IMG/VR virus record: IMGVR_UViG_3300024264_002221
Coordinates: 1 to 64,000 of that record
Length of the DNA stretch: 64,000 nucleotides
Reading direction: 5' to 3' (one strand)
DNA from: a virus
Each line of letters opens with the position of its first letter. The first letter of the stretch is position 1. The notes under the pieces are model-generated. The model saw only the letters and a list, made by a program, of their open reading frames with translations, did no database searches and was not told the DNA's origin. Made by a program: the position numbers and the translations under genes. Positions 6,737 to 14,528 of the stretch are shown here, one piece after another.

Positions 6737-7138
6737 ATGAGAGGTATAATTATATTACTATCCTTATTAATATCTACACAATTATATTCACAACAGTGGA
6801 TTAATGATTCAAACTTTGAATCTGAAGTTCAACAAAAACATCCATTTGGTGATGATGAGGTCACCATAACGGTTGTTGAGTTTTGGGTTGAGTTTAATAA
6901 GGTAAATGAGTTTAAGGAATGGAAATCTTTAAAAGGAGTAACCTATCTTAGATGTAATGTGGAATCAGCACCAAATGCTAAAAAGAAATATAGGATCCGT
7001 ATGGCTCCGACTCTACTCATATTTGTTGATGGGGTTTTAGAGAAATCGATTAAGTCTGGTTTAGATTTGGTACTCCCAAAAGATTTAGTGGAGATTCAAG
7101 AAGAGGTAGATGAATTACGGGAAGGTAATAAATTCTAA
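6737..7138 (+). CDS. Secreted thioredoxin-fold protein lacking CxxC, 133 aa
   Basis: I chose ATG 6737, one base after the previous stop, because it begins a clear signal peptide (MRGIIILLSLLISTQLYS). The mature part follows a thioredoxin pattern: a strand VTITVVEFWVEF, a helix, a strand VTYLRCNVE, then RMAPTLLIFVDG with the cis-Pro loop. The active-site CxxC is absent, so it is unlikely to be an oxidoreductase. It may act as a periplasmic binding or chaperone module. A bidirectional terminator follows. Confidence 0.7.
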   Translation: MRGIIILLSLLISTQLYSQQWINDSNFESEVQQKHPFGDDEVTITVVEFWVEFNKVNEFKEWKSLKGVTYLRCNVESAPNAKKKYRIRMAPTLLIFVDGVLEKSIKSGLDLVLPKDLVEIQEEVDELREGNKF

Positions 7139-7161
7139 TTGGCACAAATATTAGTTTAAAT

Positions 7162-7192
7162 AAAAAAACCCTCACATTTCTGTGAGGGTTTT
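7162..7192. terminator. Bidirectional rho-independent terminator
   Basis: A 12-bp perfect stem (7165-7176 with 7181-7192) with a TTTC loop lies between the convergent genes ending at 7138 and 7221. It has T-runs in both directions, strongest for the minus-strand gene. Confidence 0.85.
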
Positions 7193-7220
7193 CTATTATC
7201 GTGTATCTCGATATACGATA

Positions 7221-7388
7221 TTAAGATTCAGCAACTGACGCCTTTCTGTAGTCAGTAACTAATTTCTTAACTTCACCAATGTGTTTACGTGCTCTTGTTG
7301 CACCCGCCTTGGTTGTTGCATTGTGATTCTCTGTGAACGCTGTGAAGTGTTCTTGAATCTGTTCGAAAATTTCTGCTTTCTTACTCAT
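7221..7388 (-). CDS. Histone H1-like (Hc1-type) DNA-binding protein, 55 aa
   Basis: ATG at 7388 (MSKKAEIFEQIQEHF), TAA at 7221-7223. The C-terminal half, KAGATRARKHIGEVKKLVTDYRKAS split by position 27-51, follows the GTRARK...LxxLLKxFRKxS pattern of Bacteroidota histone H1-like proteins of about 55-60 residues. These small basic proteins bind DNA and are abundant in Bacteroidota. A phage copy could compact phage DNA or compete with the host protein. It has its own TATATTTG promoter and a strong terminator, so it is a single-gene unit, possibly highly expressed. Confidence 0.75.
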   Translation of the reverse strand: MSKKAEIFEQIQEHFTAFTENHNATTKAGATRARKHIGEVKKLVTDYRKASVAES

Positions 7389-7420
7389 GTGTTTAAAATT
7401 AATTTTTTATTATGATATTA

Positions 7421-7453
7421 CAAATATACTATAAATAATTTTAATAGTCAACT
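7421..7453 (-). promoter_or_regulatory. Bacteroidota-type promoter of the histone-like gene
   Basis: TTGAC (TTG at 7451-7453), 22 bases, TATATTTG (7421-7428) followed by TA, 33 bases ahead of the start at 7388. The spacing is slightly longer than usual. Confidence 0.6.
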
Positions 7454-8417
7454 ACTTCCACGTAAAATCACATCCCATGTGACCAAACATTGAAGTTTCT
7501 TTGTAAATCGGATTCCTTAACTCTAAGAAATCTATTATACCCCGAGGGGTTAAGTCGTAACCTTCGATAGGTACGATATGTCCGTTACAGTCTGCTGTTG
7601 CTTGTAATGGTTGGTCGTATCCTATAGCATACGCCAAGGTTACAATACACTCATCACCACCATATAACTCTAGATAGTCCACAGCAATTCTTCTTGCCAT
7701 ATATGCTGCCGATCTATCAACCTTAGTTGCGTCCTTACCACTAAACGCACCACCACCAATAGGTACACGCGGTCCATAGTTATCTACTGCGAGTTTTCTA
7801 CCTGTTAATCCTGCATCTGCAGTGAAACCACCAATGTTCCAATCTCCTGCAGGGTTACAATGTAATGATTGTATGGTATATTTATCATATCTTTCTTCAA
7901 AGAATAAAACAACCAATTCCTCTAATTTATTTTTAGGTGCATTTTGAAATGAACATACGACTCGTACCTTAAGTCCGTCTATTGTAACTTGGGTTTTACC
8001 ATCATATGGAAAAAATTGGTATACAAGTTTATTCAGTTCACGTGCTAAAAAATATTCTTGTGGTAATTTTTGTTCGTTGTCATTACATGCATATCCTATC
8101 ATGATCCCCTGATCACCCGCACCACCAACGTCAACCCCTTGTGATATCTCAGGTGATTGGGTATTAATATTAATGATTACATTAATTGAATCGTCAGTAG
8201 TTATATCGTGAACCACCTTTACAATATTTTCTCTTGTTACTATCGCGTTAGAGGTAACTTCTCCTGTAATGTAAACCTCACCTAAACCACCACATGTCTC
8301 AATTGCACATCGTGAATTAGGGTCTTGTTCTAAGTGTAGGTCTAATAATGTGTCCGAAATTCTATCACACATCTTGTCTGGGTGCATTGGGGATACACAT
8401 TCTGCGGTTCTAATCAT
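7452..8417 (-). CDS. metK: S-adenosylmethionine synthetase, compact form, 321 aa
   Basis: It makes S-adenosylmethionine from methionine and ATP. Family motifs are in order: HPDK (residues 12-15) followed by ISD, GGAGDQGIMIGY (98-109), DAGLTGRKL (201-209), GGGAFSGKD (221-229) with KVDRSAAY, and a C-terminal FGHMGCDFTW like the bacterial end. It is about 60 residues shorter than cellular MetK (about 380-400), mainly in the central and linker regions, while ATP and phosphate loops remain. The window also encodes SAM users: a DNA methyltransferase, a TylF-like methyltransferase and a radical SAM protein, so the phage may raise SAM supply. Cytosolic, probably a tetramer in the family. Confidence 0.93.
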   Translation of the reverse strand: MIRTAECVSPMHPDKMCDRISDTLLDLHLEQDPNSRCAIETCGGLGEVYITGEVTSNAIVTRENIVKVVHDITTDDSINVIININTQSPEISQGVDVGGAGDQGIMIGYACNDNEQKLPQEYFLARELNKLVYQFFPYDGKTQVTIDGLKVRVVCSFQNAPKNKLEELVVLFFEERYDKYTIQSLHCNPAGDWNIGGFTADAGLTGRKLAVDNYGPRVPIGGGAFSGKDATKVDRSAAYMARRIAVDYLELYGGDECIVTLAYAIGYDQPLQATADCNGHIVPIEGYDLTPRGIIDFLELRNPIYKETSMFGHMGCDFTWK

Positions 8418-8434
8418 ATAATTTAAATTTTCTA

Positions 8435-8680
8435 TTAGTTAAAATCAACTCCTCCCGTATTTGTGGAACACCATATTTTGTCTGGAGTATCAAAAGGGGT
8501 GTTTGGTGAAATAGTAGGTGGAGAGTAAGTTGGGGGTATTAATGGATTATTATAACCACATTCAACCTCAGTGACGGTCTCTAATTTATTTTTTACGGTA
8601 CTTAGTTGAGTGACACTTAATTCTGTACCTGACGCTTCAACGAAACCTCTTAACCATATTACAAATTCATTACTATCCAT
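8435..8680 (-). CDS. Small phage protein with conserved N-terminal helix motif, 81 aa
   Basis: Begins MDSNEFVIWLRGFVEASG. The FVIWLxGFVxA start followed by a predicted helix pair (VTQLSTVKNKLETV) is familiar from small proteins of many marine phages. The C-terminal 40 residues are Pro/Thr-rich and probably flexible. No function is known. A TATTTATC motif lies at 8703-8710. Confidence 0.65.
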   Translation of the reverse strand: MDSNEFVIWLRGFVEASGTELSVTQLSTVKNKLETVTEVECGYNNPLIPPTYSPPTISPNTPFDTPDKIWCSTNTGGVDFN

Positions 8681-8729
8681 ACTATACTTTTTTTAAAATA
8701 TAGATAAATAATTTGAATTAATCAACCGT

Positions 8730-9356
8730 TTATGAAATTGTGGGTTTGTTTTTACGGTAAATTTCGACTGTGGATGATTTACCACGATTATCTAAGTGAT
8801 CATAAACATCCAACTCTTTACCCCTAAAAAATACTTTAGAGACAAAATCCCAATCACCTTCAGGTGTTCCAATGTCACCACTTTGATAACAGAAATCTTT
8901 CGCAGTTGGTACTGTGTCTGATTCAAAAGGTTCAAACTCAGCTACACCACCTTTATTTTCATCAAAGGTTACAAATATGTTTTCCACCTTTGATTTATCA
9001 CCTTCACCAGGTATTGCTAAGTACCCTTCATATGGTACGTCATCGGCATCATCACCTAATACTTCGTAAAAATCATTCATGTCCTCACCATTGAAAGTCA
9101 AGACCTCTTTACCATTCTCATCGTTTACAACAAACCATAACCCACCATTATCTGATGCTCTTGATACGTGCCATAAATCAGGATTATAAAGATCCTCAAT
9201 TATCCCCTCATCTTCAAGGTCGAAACGAACTTCCCATAGTTCATCAACACCCTTAGTTTTAATTAAATCTTCAATAGATTTGACCTGTTCATCTGTAATT
9301 GAATGTCCTGTTGACTCAACTTCCCATCCATACATTTCTAATTTATACTTTGCCAT
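8730..9356 (-). CDS. Hypothetical acidic protein, 208 aa
   Basis: Starts MAKYKLEMYGWEVESTGHSI. The whole chain is acidic, alternates strands and turns, and contains WHVSRASDNGGLWFVVNDENG and later GDIGTPEGDWDFVSKVFF. No signal peptide, membrane span or catalytic motif is visible. It is flanked by other minus-strand accessory genes. I do not recognise the family. Confidence 0.65.
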   Translation of the reverse strand: MAKYKLEMYGWEVESTGHSITDEQVKSIEDLIKTKGVDELWEVRFDLEDEGIIEDLYNPDLWHVSRASDNGGLWFVVNDENGKEVLTFNGEDMNDFYEVLGDDADDVPYEGYLAIPGEGDKSKVENIFVTFDENKGGVAEFEPFESDTVPTAKDFCYQSGDIGTPEGDWDFVSKVFFRGKELDVYDHLDNRGKSSTVEIYRKNKPTIS

Positions 9357-9377
9357 ATAGTTTATTTTTTAGTGAGT

Positions 9378-9908
9378 TTACAAACTATTAGTTTGTTTAG
9401 TAAGTTCACAATACTCTTTCATAAGTGTTTTTGTGTAATCTTTTTCAGATTGTTCGGAACGTAATTCGTAGTGCCATGGATTGGATTCATAATCCTTTAA
9501 CCAATCTTTGTAATCATCAAAAAGGGAACAGTCATAGTAATGGGTATACTCATGAATTACAACAGAACATAAGGTACTTAGGTCCCAACCATCACTTTTT
9601 AATCTCTCTAAGTCAATAATTATTCTTGAACCGTTTTTATCTTTAGGCATAAAACACGCCTCAATAGGTCCATCAACGTAAACGGCACTTTCATTACTTA
9701 GATCTTCAATTACTATTTTAACTGGTGGTAAAGAATAGACATTACTCATCATTGTTCCAAAGGTATCTATGGCGTCCATAATATGAGGATCTTCCATATC
9801 CCTAAGTTTCGGATTATATCCGTATCTATTCTGTAATAATAATCCTATGATACCGATAGCGACTACTAGGTACGCAATCATTATATCTGTCTCTAAATAC
9901 CATTCCAT
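9378..9908 (-). CDS. Membrane-anchored HExxH metalloprotease-like protein, 176 aa
   Basis: Residues 9-25 (IMIAYLVVAIGIIGLLL) form an N-terminal membrane anchor. Residues 119-123 read HEYTH inside a hydrophobic helix (CSVVIHEYTHYYD), the zincin signature with two zinc-binding His and a catalytic Glu. Downstream acidic residues (HYELRSEQSEKDY, about 147-158) could supply the third ligand. It probably hydrolyses peptide bonds at the membrane. The substrate is unknown; host envelope or phage protein processing are possible. It lies in an accessory block with the caspase-like candidate 10016-10570. Confidence 0.7.
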   Translation of the reverse strand: MEWYLETDIMIAYLVVAIGIIGLLLQNRYGYNPKLRDMEDPHIMDAIDTFGTMMSNVYSLPPVKIVIEDLSNESAVYVDGPIEACFMPKDKNGSRIIIDLERLKSDGWDLSTLCSVVIHEYTHYYDCSLFDDYKDWLKDYESNPWHYELRSEQSEKDYTKTLMKEYCELTKQTNSL

Positions 9909-9916
9909 ACTAATCT

Positions 9917-10012
9917 CTATTCTTCGTTAACAAATTCACACCACTCTTTACAATCCCCACATCTATTTGAACCTTCAATCCACTCAGTGGCTCCACAACA
10001 TTCAGATACCAT
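9917..10012 (-). CDS. Zinc-ribbon-like micropeptide, 31 aa
   Basis: ATG at 10012, TAG at 9917-9919. The sequence SECCGATEWIEGSNRCGDC followed by KEWC carries a Cys pair at each end, enough for one zinc-binding knuckle. It fits tightly between two convincing genes, eight bases before the metalloprotease start. The function is unknown. Confidence 0.5.
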   Translation of the reverse strand: MVSECCGATEWIEGSNRCGDCKEWCEFVNEE

Positions 10013-10015
10013 AAC

Positions 10016-10570
10016 TTATTGATTTAGATATAAACGTTCGTGATTGTATTTTGCCACAGGGTTTGTACCAACTAACTCCCCATATTTTTCTTTGGCAATA
10101 GTGTATATGGTAGTTGAGTCATTGTCTATACACTCTCCCATGATTTCAACAAAGGAGAAATTAGACTCGTCTACTTCAGGTTGTCTCGTTTTAGGTAACC
10201 CACAATACATTGCTTCACCCACTTCACTAATAAACATACCCGTATAAAAACCTTTTAGATCGTGTTTTTCAACGAACTGATCGGCGTTACACCATATGAA
10301 TATAGAATTGTCCTTCTCTTTTAAAAGTTCTACCATCTCACCATCAATAATATAACCGTTATTAGATTGAGAAGGAAACTGACCAACACTAAACAGACCA
10401 CCTGGTGACCCATGTCCCATCATCATAACACGATCATGATCTCTTATCATTGATTTTACTTCGTTTCTACTTACATTACCCGTTACTAAGGTTAGGTCTT
10501 TGATATTTTTATAAACAACATCTAAGAACCACGTACTTCTGTCATTGGGGTGAATTACTAATGTCTTCAT
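10016..10570 (-). CDS. Putative caspase-like (clan CD) protein, 184 aa
   Basis: Hydrophobic strand DRVMMMGHGSPGGLFS carries His53 in an HG turn. A second strand SIFIWCNADQFV carries Cys94. This strand-HG ... strand-C order, 41 residues apart, matches the catalytic His/Cys layout of clan CD cysteine peptidases (caspase, gingipain). The same MGHG and WCNAD pattern occurs in an uncharacterised family that I recall from Bacteroides genomes. Proteolytic activity is an inference. It has no signal peptide, so it would act in the cytoplasm. A TATATTTG promoter box precedes it. Confidence 0.6.
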   Translation of the reverse strand: MKTLVIHPNDRSTWFLDVVYKNIKDLTLVTGNVSRNEVKSMIRDHDRVMMMGHGSPGGLFSVGQFPSQSNNGYIIDGEMVELLKEKDNSIFIWCNADQFVEKHDLKGFYTGMFISEVGEAMYCGLPKTRQPEVDESNFSFVEIMGECIDNDSTTIYTIAKEKYGELVGTNPVAKYNHERLYLNQ

Positions 10571-10595
10571 CTTTTACTTTTTTTTGTTATTAATA

Positions 10596-10603
10596 CAAAT
10601 ATA
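10596..10603 (-). promoter_or_regulatory. Bacteroidota-type -7 box (TATATTTG)
   Basis: TATATTTGTA on the minus strand, 26 bases before the start at 10570. No well-placed -33 TTG is seen. Confidence 0.5.
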
Positions 10604-10629
10604 CTAATCTTTTTTGTAATATACTAAAT

Positions 10630-11889
10630 TTATTCAAACAAGTTATGGTTATTCGTTATGGTTTCGTCCCATTTATAGATTATATCCCACCAATTTGTTA
10701 TTGTGTACTCCCCGTATTGAATGTTATTATCCTTAGATGGTATAGACTGCATCCAGTATATTAACCAACCACCATGTGGGTCTCCACCAACCTCGTAACT
10801 ACCACCATACGAACCAAATTTACCATGATCATTAATAGTGGGTGTGGGTGTTTCCATTGTTCTTGGGTATGCCCAATCACTTTTACTGATTGTTTTAGTA
10901 GATCCACCCCCATTAGGTATCCAATCTAATATATCACTCTCAACAGGAACATCACTATCATAATGGTAATCACCATCCGCATTTGGTGGGTAGTGTACTA
11001 AACCAACTCTACCACCCCTATAATATGGTTGTGGGTCACCCTCAGGATAACCTCCAAATTTCTGATAAAACAAATAAGATAAATCATAATTATTTCTATA
11101 TGTTTCCCACACACTTAACTGAGCTTCAATTTGATGACCCCTGTTGTGTACATTGTTAGCGTACCAACCTGTTTGTCCATAGACCACATATGTTTTATCA
11201 TATATTGGTAAGTCGTCGTCATTACGGTAACTGTTTGATACATCACTAGTTAACAATCCATTATGTGTAAATATTTTATGGGGACTACTCATGTTACTTT
11301 CAGGTATACTATAACCATCAGGGAAATGATTAAACCATATTTCTTTTACACCTAAATCTTCCACCTTACCTTCAATACCTAATTTTTCAAACAACTTAAA
11401 ATAATCGATTTGACCATCTTCAGTGAAATCCATTTCATATATATTAATATATTCAATTACATCAAAACCTAAGTACGGTGATGAGTTGATATCTTCTTGA
11501 CCGTGATATCTAGAACCCTCTTCCATAGACCATTTTTGTCTAATGTCACTACCTTTAAAATAATTCATCACCGACTCAACACTTAAACCATAAACAACAT
11601 TATCCCCCCAATCTCTCACCGCCTCCAATTCGGCAAACTCATCTTTAATAGTGGTCCCATCATTAGATGGTATGTAATTTATTATAATTGTGGGTATAAC
11701 TAATTCTGAACCACTTATAGGTGTGGATAGATATTCGGGTACCTCCAAGTATTCACCACCTTCTATAGATAAAGGTTCTACAATTTCCTCAACAAATACA
11801 TCTTCTTCAACAAATAACTCTTCTTTCTGACAAGAAAATACAAAGAAAAGTATGATTAATACTAAAAATTTTAAACTATTTGTTTTCAT
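10630..11889 (-). CDS. Large secreted lipoprotein, 419 aa
   Basis: The signal peptide ends in the lipobox FSC (LIILFFVFSCQKEE), followed by an acidic tether typical of Bacteroidota surface-exposed lipoproteins. The main domain includes VYGLSVESVMNYF, ANNVHNRGHQIEAQLSVWE and GRVGLVHYPPNADGDYHYD. The NRGHQIE and HYPPN blocks resemble an uncharacterised secreted protein family of bacteria and fungi, as far as I remember. Clustered His, Asp and Trp may form a metal- or sugar-binding site. A phage lipoprotein on the cell surface could block superinfection (inference). It has its own good promoter. Confidence 0.7.
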   Translation of the reverse strand: MKTNSLKFLVLIILFFVFSCQKEELFVEEDVFVEEIVEPLSIEGGEYLEVPEYLSTPISGSELVIPTIIINYIPSNDGTTIKDEFAELEAVRDWGDNVVYGLSVESVMNYFKGSDIRQKWSMEEGSRYHGQEDINSSPYLGFDVIEYINIYEMDFTEDGQIDYFKLFEKLGIEGKVEDLGVKEIWFNHFPDGYSIPESNMSSPHKIFTHNGLLTSDVSNSYRNDDDLPIYDKTYVVYGQTGWYANNVHNRGHQIEAQLSVWETYRNNYDLSYLFYQKFGGYPEGDPQPYYRGGRVGLVHYPPNADGDYHYDSDVPVESDILDWIPNGGGSTKTISKSDWAYPRTMETPTPTINDHGKFGSYGGSYEVGGDPHGGWLIYWMQSIPSKDNNIQYGEYTITNWWDIIYKWDETITNNHNLFE

Positions 11890-11916
11890 AATTACCTTTT
11901 TTAACGTTTTACACTA

Positions 11917-11946
11917 CAAATATAAAGTTATTTGTTGATATATCAA
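11917..11946 (-). promoter_or_regulatory. Bacteroidota-type promoter of the lipoprotein gene
   Basis: TTTTG (TTG at 11944-11946), 19 bases, TATATTTG (11917-11924): an almost perfect Bacteroidota consensus, 28 bases before the start at 11889. Confidence 0.75.
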
Positions 11947-11971
11947 AATAAATTTATTATATTTTTTATGA

Positions 11972-11979
11972 TATTTATA
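11972..11979 (+). promoter_or_regulatory. TATTTATA motif, candidate phage promoter
   Basis: Lies 17 bases before the start at 11996, in the divergent region between the lipoprotein gene and a candidate head protein gene. Confidence 0.4.
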
Positions 11980-11995
11980 GTAATATCAAGATACT

Positions 11996-13474
11996 ATGAA
12001 AATACACCTTAAAGAAAGTCAGGTTAAAAAATTAATTAGTGACTATAAAACAATTAATGAACAATCCGTTGGGTTTAATCCTGAAACAAAAACAGAAACG
12101 GTTAATTTTAATTCTGTTTGGAGAGCGGGTTATTGGAAACTGACAAGTAACCAGATCCAAAACTTAAATAACCAAATGAAGGTTATTCAAAATTTCTTAG
12201 CTAAAAACCCTCAAACTAAATTAAGTATTCAGGTTGAAGCGGGTGAATCTAAGGTAACAAACGCAGATAATGAATCAGGGGGTAAGGCAGTACCTGAAGG
12301 TTACCTTTCTTCTAAAAGAGGTCAGTCATTGGTTAATTATTTAAATACTTTCTTTAAAAAATTAGAAAATGGGGGAATGTCATTTACATACCCTGAAATT
12401 CCAAAACCTAAAACTATTGTAGGTTCCACACGTTACGATAGAAAGTTAGGAGACAATCCACAGGATCCAAAATATAAGAAAGAACAATTTGTTAGGTTAA
12501 AAGTAACCGCAACAAGTCAGAGTGAGTGTCTAATTGGGTTAGAAGTTATGATAGGTTGGATAAAAGATAAAGGACATCAATGTGATCAGGCAATATTCCA
12601 ATTACTAATGAATAAGGTTCCATTAGGTATAGCTAACTTAAATAATGGAACATTTGATGTAAATGGATTTCGCCCCACTGAAGTTAAACCTGACGTGTTA
12701 AGTCCTGTAAAGGGTCGTATTGCTAGGATCAATACGAGTCAAGTTACTTCTGCGATCCAGAGGGAAACGACAAAATTTGACAAATGGAGGAGGGACCCTA
12801 AAAACGGTCCATCAAGTGAAAGAAAATGGTTGGACGGATATAAATTTGTCGGAAAGACAATTAGAGAGATTGGTGGATACGCAGCGTATAAAGACCTTGT
12901 ACCATCTTACTACAAAGAAAACAAACCAAACCAACTGACATATTCGGATAATGATATTTTTGATGAGGATTACCTAAAGAAAATGGTAGCGGCAAGTAAG
13001 GATACTGCCGGACCAATTAACGCCTCACAATATAAATACTATATGAAAATAGTACCTCTTGGTGTGACATTCAAGTTTGACGCGAAAAAAATAAAACAAC
13101 CTAACGTTGATCTTCATAACAAAATAACTAGTCAAGCTGGTAGAACTTCAGATAAAGTAATAGGGGGTAAAAGAACACAAACATTTAAAATTGATACTGC
13201 CTTGGCTAAAGAAATTTTTGCAAAGGGTAAAGGTAATCAGAATAAAATAACTCTTTCCATGGTACCTTTAGTAGGTCCTTCAGGTCAATTTAAACAGTAC
13301 TACAGTAGTGGATCTCATAGTGATGTACCTTACGTTAGAATAAAAAAAGAGGGTGAAAGTGATAATAGATATAGTGGATACCCTTCGGTTTCTATTGCAA
13401 GAGGTGATTTAAGTGAAGTTACTTTAATAGAAACGGATTTATGTGGTAACCCTATTGGGAAAGTTGAGAAATAG
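11996..13474 (+). CDS. Candidate internal head protein with OmpA-like segment, 492 aa
   Basis: The N-terminus (ESQVKKLISDYKTINE, residues 7-22) is a short amphipathic helix ending in I-N-E, the type of leader that T4-like prohead proteases remove from internal head proteins. Residues about 40-120 (NFLAKNPQTKLSIQVEAG ... LSSKRGQSLVNYL) follow the OmpA-like C-terminal domain pattern, which binds peptidoglycan in cellular proteins. The rest is basic with no known motif. It could be packaged and injected, or sit in the tail. Its 3' end overlaps the convergent lipoprotein gene 13452-13733 by 23 bases. Confidence 0.65.
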   Translation: MKIHLKESQVKKLISDYKTINEQSVGFNPETKTETVNFNSVWRAGYWKLTSNQIQNLNNQMKVIQNFLAKNPQTKLSIQVEAGESKVTNADNESGGKAVPEGYLSSKRGQSLVNYLNTFFKKLENGGMSFTYPEIPKPKTIVGSTRYDRKLGDNPQDPKYKKEQFVRLKVTATSQSECLIGLEVMIGWIKDKGHQCDQAIFQLLMNKVPLGIANLNNGTFDVNGFRPTEVKPDVLSPVKGRIARINTSQVTSAIQRETTKFDKWRRDPKNGPSSERKWLDGYKFVGKTIREIGGYAAYKDLVPSYYKENKPNQLTYSDNDIFDEDYLKKMVAASKDTAGPINASQYKYYMKIVPLGVTFKFDAKKIKQPNVDLHNKITSQAGRTSDKVIGGKRTQTFKIDTALAKEIFAKGKGNQNKITLSMVPLVGPSGQFKQYYSSGSHSDVPYVRIKKEGESDNRYSGYPSVSIARGDLSEVTLIETDLCGNPIGKVEK

Positions 13475-13733
13475 AATCTAACTCTCTAATCATTTCCTCA
13501 GTGACCTTTACGTGTAAAACCTCCATGATTGAATCGAGTTGAGTTTCAGTATAGTATTTATCCTTAAACCAGTAGTATTGTACACCGTCATTTCTATCCA
13601 TAAGTTCAAACCATTCTTTGTTCGGGTCTTCCACAGACACAACCTCAGTACTTTGACATTTAGGTACTTCTTTAGTTTCAACACAAGAGGTAAAACATAC
13701 CCCTAACACCATCATTACAATTAACTTTTTCAT
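13452..13733 (-). CDS. Small lipoprotein, 93 aa
   Basis: I moved the start to 13733 (MKKLIVMMVLGVCFTSC) because it gives an ideal lipoprotein signal ending FTSC and lies 25 bases from a promoter box. A longer frame up to 13790 runs through that promoter. The mature part is acidic, with WFELMDRNDGVQYYWFKDKYY. It is envelope-anchored by lipid; the function is unknown. The 3' end overlaps the plus-strand gene at 13474. Confidence 0.75.
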   Translation of the reverse strand: MKKLIVMMVLGVCFTSCVETKEVPKCQSTEVVSVEDPNKEWFELMDRNDGVQYYWFKDKYYTETQLDSIMEVLHVKVTEEMIRELDSISQLSQ

Positions 13734-13757
13734 AATATTTAATTTTTTATTCTTATA

Positions 13758-13787
13758 CAAAGATAACAATATTTTTGAATATACAAA
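13758..13787 (-). promoter_or_regulatory. Bacteroidota-type promoter of the small lipoprotein gene
   Basis: TTTG (13784-13787), 18 bases, TATCTTTG (13758-13765), which fits TTTG-N-TAnnTTTG, 25 bases before the start at 13733. Confidence 0.7.
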
Positions 13788-13821
13788 CAAAATACTAAAA
13801 ATTTTTAATATATACTAGTGA

Positions 13822-13917
13822 TTATTTTTTCTTATCACTCTTAATACTCTTAATCAAGAATATAATGATTAGGAAAAAACTTCCACCCAAAAACAAATTA
13901 AAAAGGTACTCAAACAT
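13822..13917 (-). CDS. Micro membrane protein, 31 aa
   Basis: ATG at 13917, TAA at 13822-13824. One hydrophobic helix (YLFNLFLGGSFFLIIIFLI) ends in a strongly basic tail (KSIKSDKKK), giving a type of small inner-membrane anchor peptide. It begins four bases after the end of the methylglyoxal synthase gene. The role is unknown. Confidence 0.5.
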   Translation of the reverse strand: MFEYLFNLFLGGSFFLIIIFLIKSIKSDKKK

Positions 13918-13921
13918 ATAA

Positions 13922-14305
13922 TTATTTTACGTTGTTCATCTTAAACCACTTAATAAGGATACTCGCAGTTTTGTAGTTTGTTGCGAGTGGGACGTTATGA
14001 ACATCACATAACCTCATCAACATACTGATATCAACATCATGTGGATGTTTATCTAAAGGGTCTCTCATAAATATGACACCCGTTATTTCACCATTAACGA
14101 CTTTAGTGGCAATCTCAGCGTCTCCACCAAGTGGTCCTGAATTTACTGTCTCTAAATTCTCAATACCGGCATGTTTACAGTGTTTACCTGTTGTTCCCGT
14201 AGTTACTATATCTACATCTTCCCTATTAAAAAATGGTAATCTTTTTGACACAAATGCGACCATGTCCGCCTTTTTGTTATCGTGTGCTATAAGTGCAAAT
14301 TTCAT
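13922..14305 (-). CDS. mgsA: Methylglyoxal synthase, 127 aa
   Basis: It converts dihydroxyacetone phosphate to methylglyoxal and phosphate, a bypass of lower glycolysis. Conserved elements are all present: AHD (residues 7-9), TGTTG (36-40), SGPLGGD (56-62, with catalytic Asp62), FMRDPL (79-84), HPHDVD (87-92, His89 and Asp92 matching the essential E. coli residues) and NVPLATN. It is shorter than E. coli MgsA (152 residues) at both ends, the size of the core domain. Methylglyoxal is toxic and signals phosphate/sugar imbalance. A phage copy could redirect triose phosphate or free phosphate for nucleotide synthesis (inference). Confidence 0.93.
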   Translation of the reverse strand: MKFALIAHDNKKADMVAFVSKRLPFFNREDVDIVTTGTTGKHCKHAGIENLETVNSGPLGGDAEIATKVVNGEITGVIFMRDPLDKHPHDVDISMLMRLCDVHNVPLATNYKTASILIKWFKMNNVK

Positions 14306-14509
14306 TTAATACAAACCCCCATTTGAGTGGATCCTTGATAGATCTGAAGATGTGAGACTTTCCCACCATTGCTCCTTCATCTCTTTTAGTATTATACCTT
14401 CATTGGTGTCCCTACATGATTTTGATTTACATACATAAACAAGACCTGTTTGTTGATCATAGTACGAGTCAACCGAACTTAAATAAATCATGGTTAATAC
14501 CTGTTTCAT
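14306..14509 (-). CDS. Hypothetical protein, 67 aa
   Basis: I chose the start at 14509 (MKQVLTMIYLSSVDSYYD), which avoids overlap with the upstream PH-domain gene. Two Cys (VYVCKSKSCRD) and WWESLTSSDLSRIHSNGG are notable. It abuts mgsA (stop at 14306). The N-terminus is mildly hydrophobic but does not form a clear signal peptide. No family is recognised. Confidence 0.6.
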   Translation of the reverse strand: MKQVLTMIYLSSVDSYYDQQTGLVYVCKSKSCRDTNEGIILKEMKEQWWESLTSSDLSRIHSNGGLY

Positions 14510-14528
14510 AATAAATATACATAATTTT

